DNA of 33,442 nt from Deltaproteobacteria bacterium (GTDB lineage: Bacteria; Myxococcota_A; UBA796; SXON01). Positions within the stretch are counted from its first letter, which is position 1, and each line of letters begins with the position of its first letter. The notes below the pieces were generated by a model, which saw only the letters and a program-made list of their open reading frames with translations, ran no database searches and had not been told where the DNA came from. Where the stretch lies: contig CANFCK010000034.1 of assembly GCA_947445035.1 (NCBI GenBank), positions 1-33,442 of the forward strand, read 5' to 3'. Below are positions 32,563 through 33,442 of the stretch, in pieces. The position numbers and the translations under genes were made by a program.

Positions 32563-32886
32563 GTGGATGAAGGCACCGCCAGCCATTGCCGCAGCGCGCT
32601 TCAGGGCTATGTTCATTGGGATGGCCACGCAGTTCGAATCACCTTCGACGTTCCAGCCCCCCTGGCGGCGCAGCCTCCGGCTGCGCTGGCTGATCGCGCG
32701 CGGCTCCTGCTGGTGATTGACGAGGTACGCGGCGGGACATTGACGCGGGCGGCGGCGGCGCGCGCGCTCGGGATGTCGCTCGACGCCTTCCTGATCGAGG
32801 CCGGGAAGCACGGGTTGTACGCGATCGACTACGATCTCGACGACTTCCGCCGCGAGCTCGACCGTATCGAACCGAAGCGCAGCTGA
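32563..32886 (+). CDS. UPF0175-family antitoxin
   Basis: The C-terminal 75 residues match UPF0175 (PF03683) VapB-like antitoxins: LADRARLLLVIDEVRGGTLT, then RAAAARALGMSLDAFLIEAG, the helix-turn-helix-like part, and DYDLDDFRRELD. It should neutralise the adjacent toxin and repress the pair. The start is uncertain. The frame is open from 32452, and GTG 32563 (107 aa) is the nearest usable start before the domain, but neither has a clear ribosome-binding site; a frameshift near 32610 (ATGTTCATTGGGATGG) may hide the true start. It stops seven bases before the toxin. Confidence 0.75.
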   Translation: MDEGTASHCRSALQGYVHWDGHAVRITFDVPAPLAAQPPAALADRARLLLVIDEVRGGTLTRAAAARALGMSLDAFLIEAGKHGLYAIDYDLDDFRRELDRIEPKRS

Positions 32887-32893
32887 GGTCGGC

Positions 32894-33430
32894 GTGCTGG
32901 TCATTGCGGACAGCTCGCCGCTGGTCTACCTGTCGCGTGTAGGTGTTCTCGACCTGCTGGCGACAGCCTTCGGCGAGGTCGTCGTCCCCGCGACAGTCTG
33001 GGCGGAAGTCGTGGATGCCCGCCCCGATGCCCCTGGCGTTTCGGCGCTCCGCTCGGCGACTTGGCTGCGTGTCGATCGGCGGGGCCTTCCGAGCACCGAC
33101 CTGGGGCTGGACCCCGGAGAGACTGCGGCAATCCTACTCGCCGAGGCGCTCCACGCTGACCTGCTTCTCATCGACGAGCGGGCCGGTCGCGCTCTGGCCG
33201 AGGAGCGTGGACTGGTGGTCCGGGGCACGCTCGGCGTACTGGTGCACGCCCGCCAGCATGGAGCCCTCCCGGCCTTGCGGCCCGTGTTGGAGGTGTCCCG
33301 TCCCGGCAGTTTTGCCCAGTTAAATCCCACCGAATTCTACCAGTTCGTGTCAAGGCCGATCGGCTTTCGAGGCTCGGATCTTGCTGGTCGTCCGCCGGGA
33401 CACTGGTCGCGCCATGTGGGATATCCATAG
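32894..33430 (+). CDS. DUF3368 PIN-like toxin
   Basis: This 178-aa protein starts at GTG 32894, just after the antitoxin. It has the PIN-like pattern of DUF3368: an N-terminal IADSSPLVYLSRVGVLDLL with the first acidic residue, VVVPATVWAEVVD, LDPGETAAILLA with Asp/Glu, and LLIDERAGRALAEERGL with the last acidic pair. Such proteins are predicted RNases paired with UPF0175. Family similarity runs to about residue 135 (LRPVLEV); the last 40 residues, encoded by a more AT-rich stretch from about 33305, look unrelated, suggesting fusion to foreign sequence or loss of the true end. Catalytic acids are all upstream of that point. Confidence 0.85.
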   Translation: MLVIADSSPLVYLSRVGVLDLLATAFGEVVVPATVWAEVVDARPDAPGVSALRSATWLRVDRRGLPSTDLGLDPGETAAILLAEALHADLLLIDERAGRALAEERGLVVRGTLGVLVHARQHGALPALRPVLEVSRPGSFAQLNPTEFYQFVSRPIGFRGSDLAGRPPGHWSRHVGYP

Positions 33431-33442
33431 GTTTTACCGGGC

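Overview
The window is GC-rich DNA that behaves like an accessory or defence island of a Gram-negative bacterium, most likely of the Myxococcota/deltaproteobacterial group. That placement is an inference. It rests on the GC-rich codon use, the tightly overlapping GTGA/ATGA operons, and a lipoprotein with an Asp/Thr-rich linker, a MopE-type DxDGDG...DCDD motif and FG-GAP-like repeats, all typical of that group. No rRNA, tRNA or CRISPR array was seen.

Layout. (1) 1-2774, minus strand: a type I restriction-modification operon, hsdM-hsdS-hsdR, with hsdR cut by the window edge. (2) 2775-6989, plus strand: recombinase module 1, consisting of a repeat-rich control region, an acidic protein, a Pro/Ala-rich protein with a C-terminal HTH, a 166-aa protein of unknown function and a large serine recombinase. 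(3) 7000-9345, minus strand: a SAHH-like protein, a cupin and an FMN reductase. (4) 9549-18624, plus strand: a tightly overlapping three-gene operon coding for a pseudokinase fused to an SF1 (UPF1/COG1112-like) helicase, a protein with two PLD (HKD) domains, and a STAND-like protein with a broken P-loop. Its core resembles the published Mokosh type I defence architecture (kinase/helicase plus PLD). (5) 18617-21287, minus strand and converging on it with an 8-bp overlap: a receiver-like protein and a degenerate GHKL-ATPase-like protein. (6) 22136-24167: an IS91-family transposase with a frameshifted tyrosine recombinase, followed to 25519 by a multiply frameshifted pseudogene. (7) about 25770-28571, plus strand: recombinase module 2, with iterated 21-bp repeats, the same dyad control element as module 1, a paralogue of the 166-aa protein and a second serine recombinase. 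(8) 28605-32239, minus strand: two proteins of unknown function and a FG-GAP lipoprotein. (9) 32563-33430, plus strand: a UPF0175/DUF3368 toxin-antitoxin pair.

The two recombinase modules share far more than the recombinase. Both have related iterons upstream, a 32-bp conserved block leading into a TACCGC...GCGGTA dyad whose arm spacing differs by exactly 10 bp, the small conserved protein, an ATTATGT-containing spacer, and a TGACCC-N16-GG(G/A)TCA palindrome in the last recombinase codons, where their homology ends. This looks like a repeated integration module that assembles islands. The region between the modules carries the helicase/PLD/STAND operon and its convergent two-component-like partner. 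That five-gene assembly, in which three of the signalling or NTPase domains look catalytically dead, is the best candidate here for an undescribed system.
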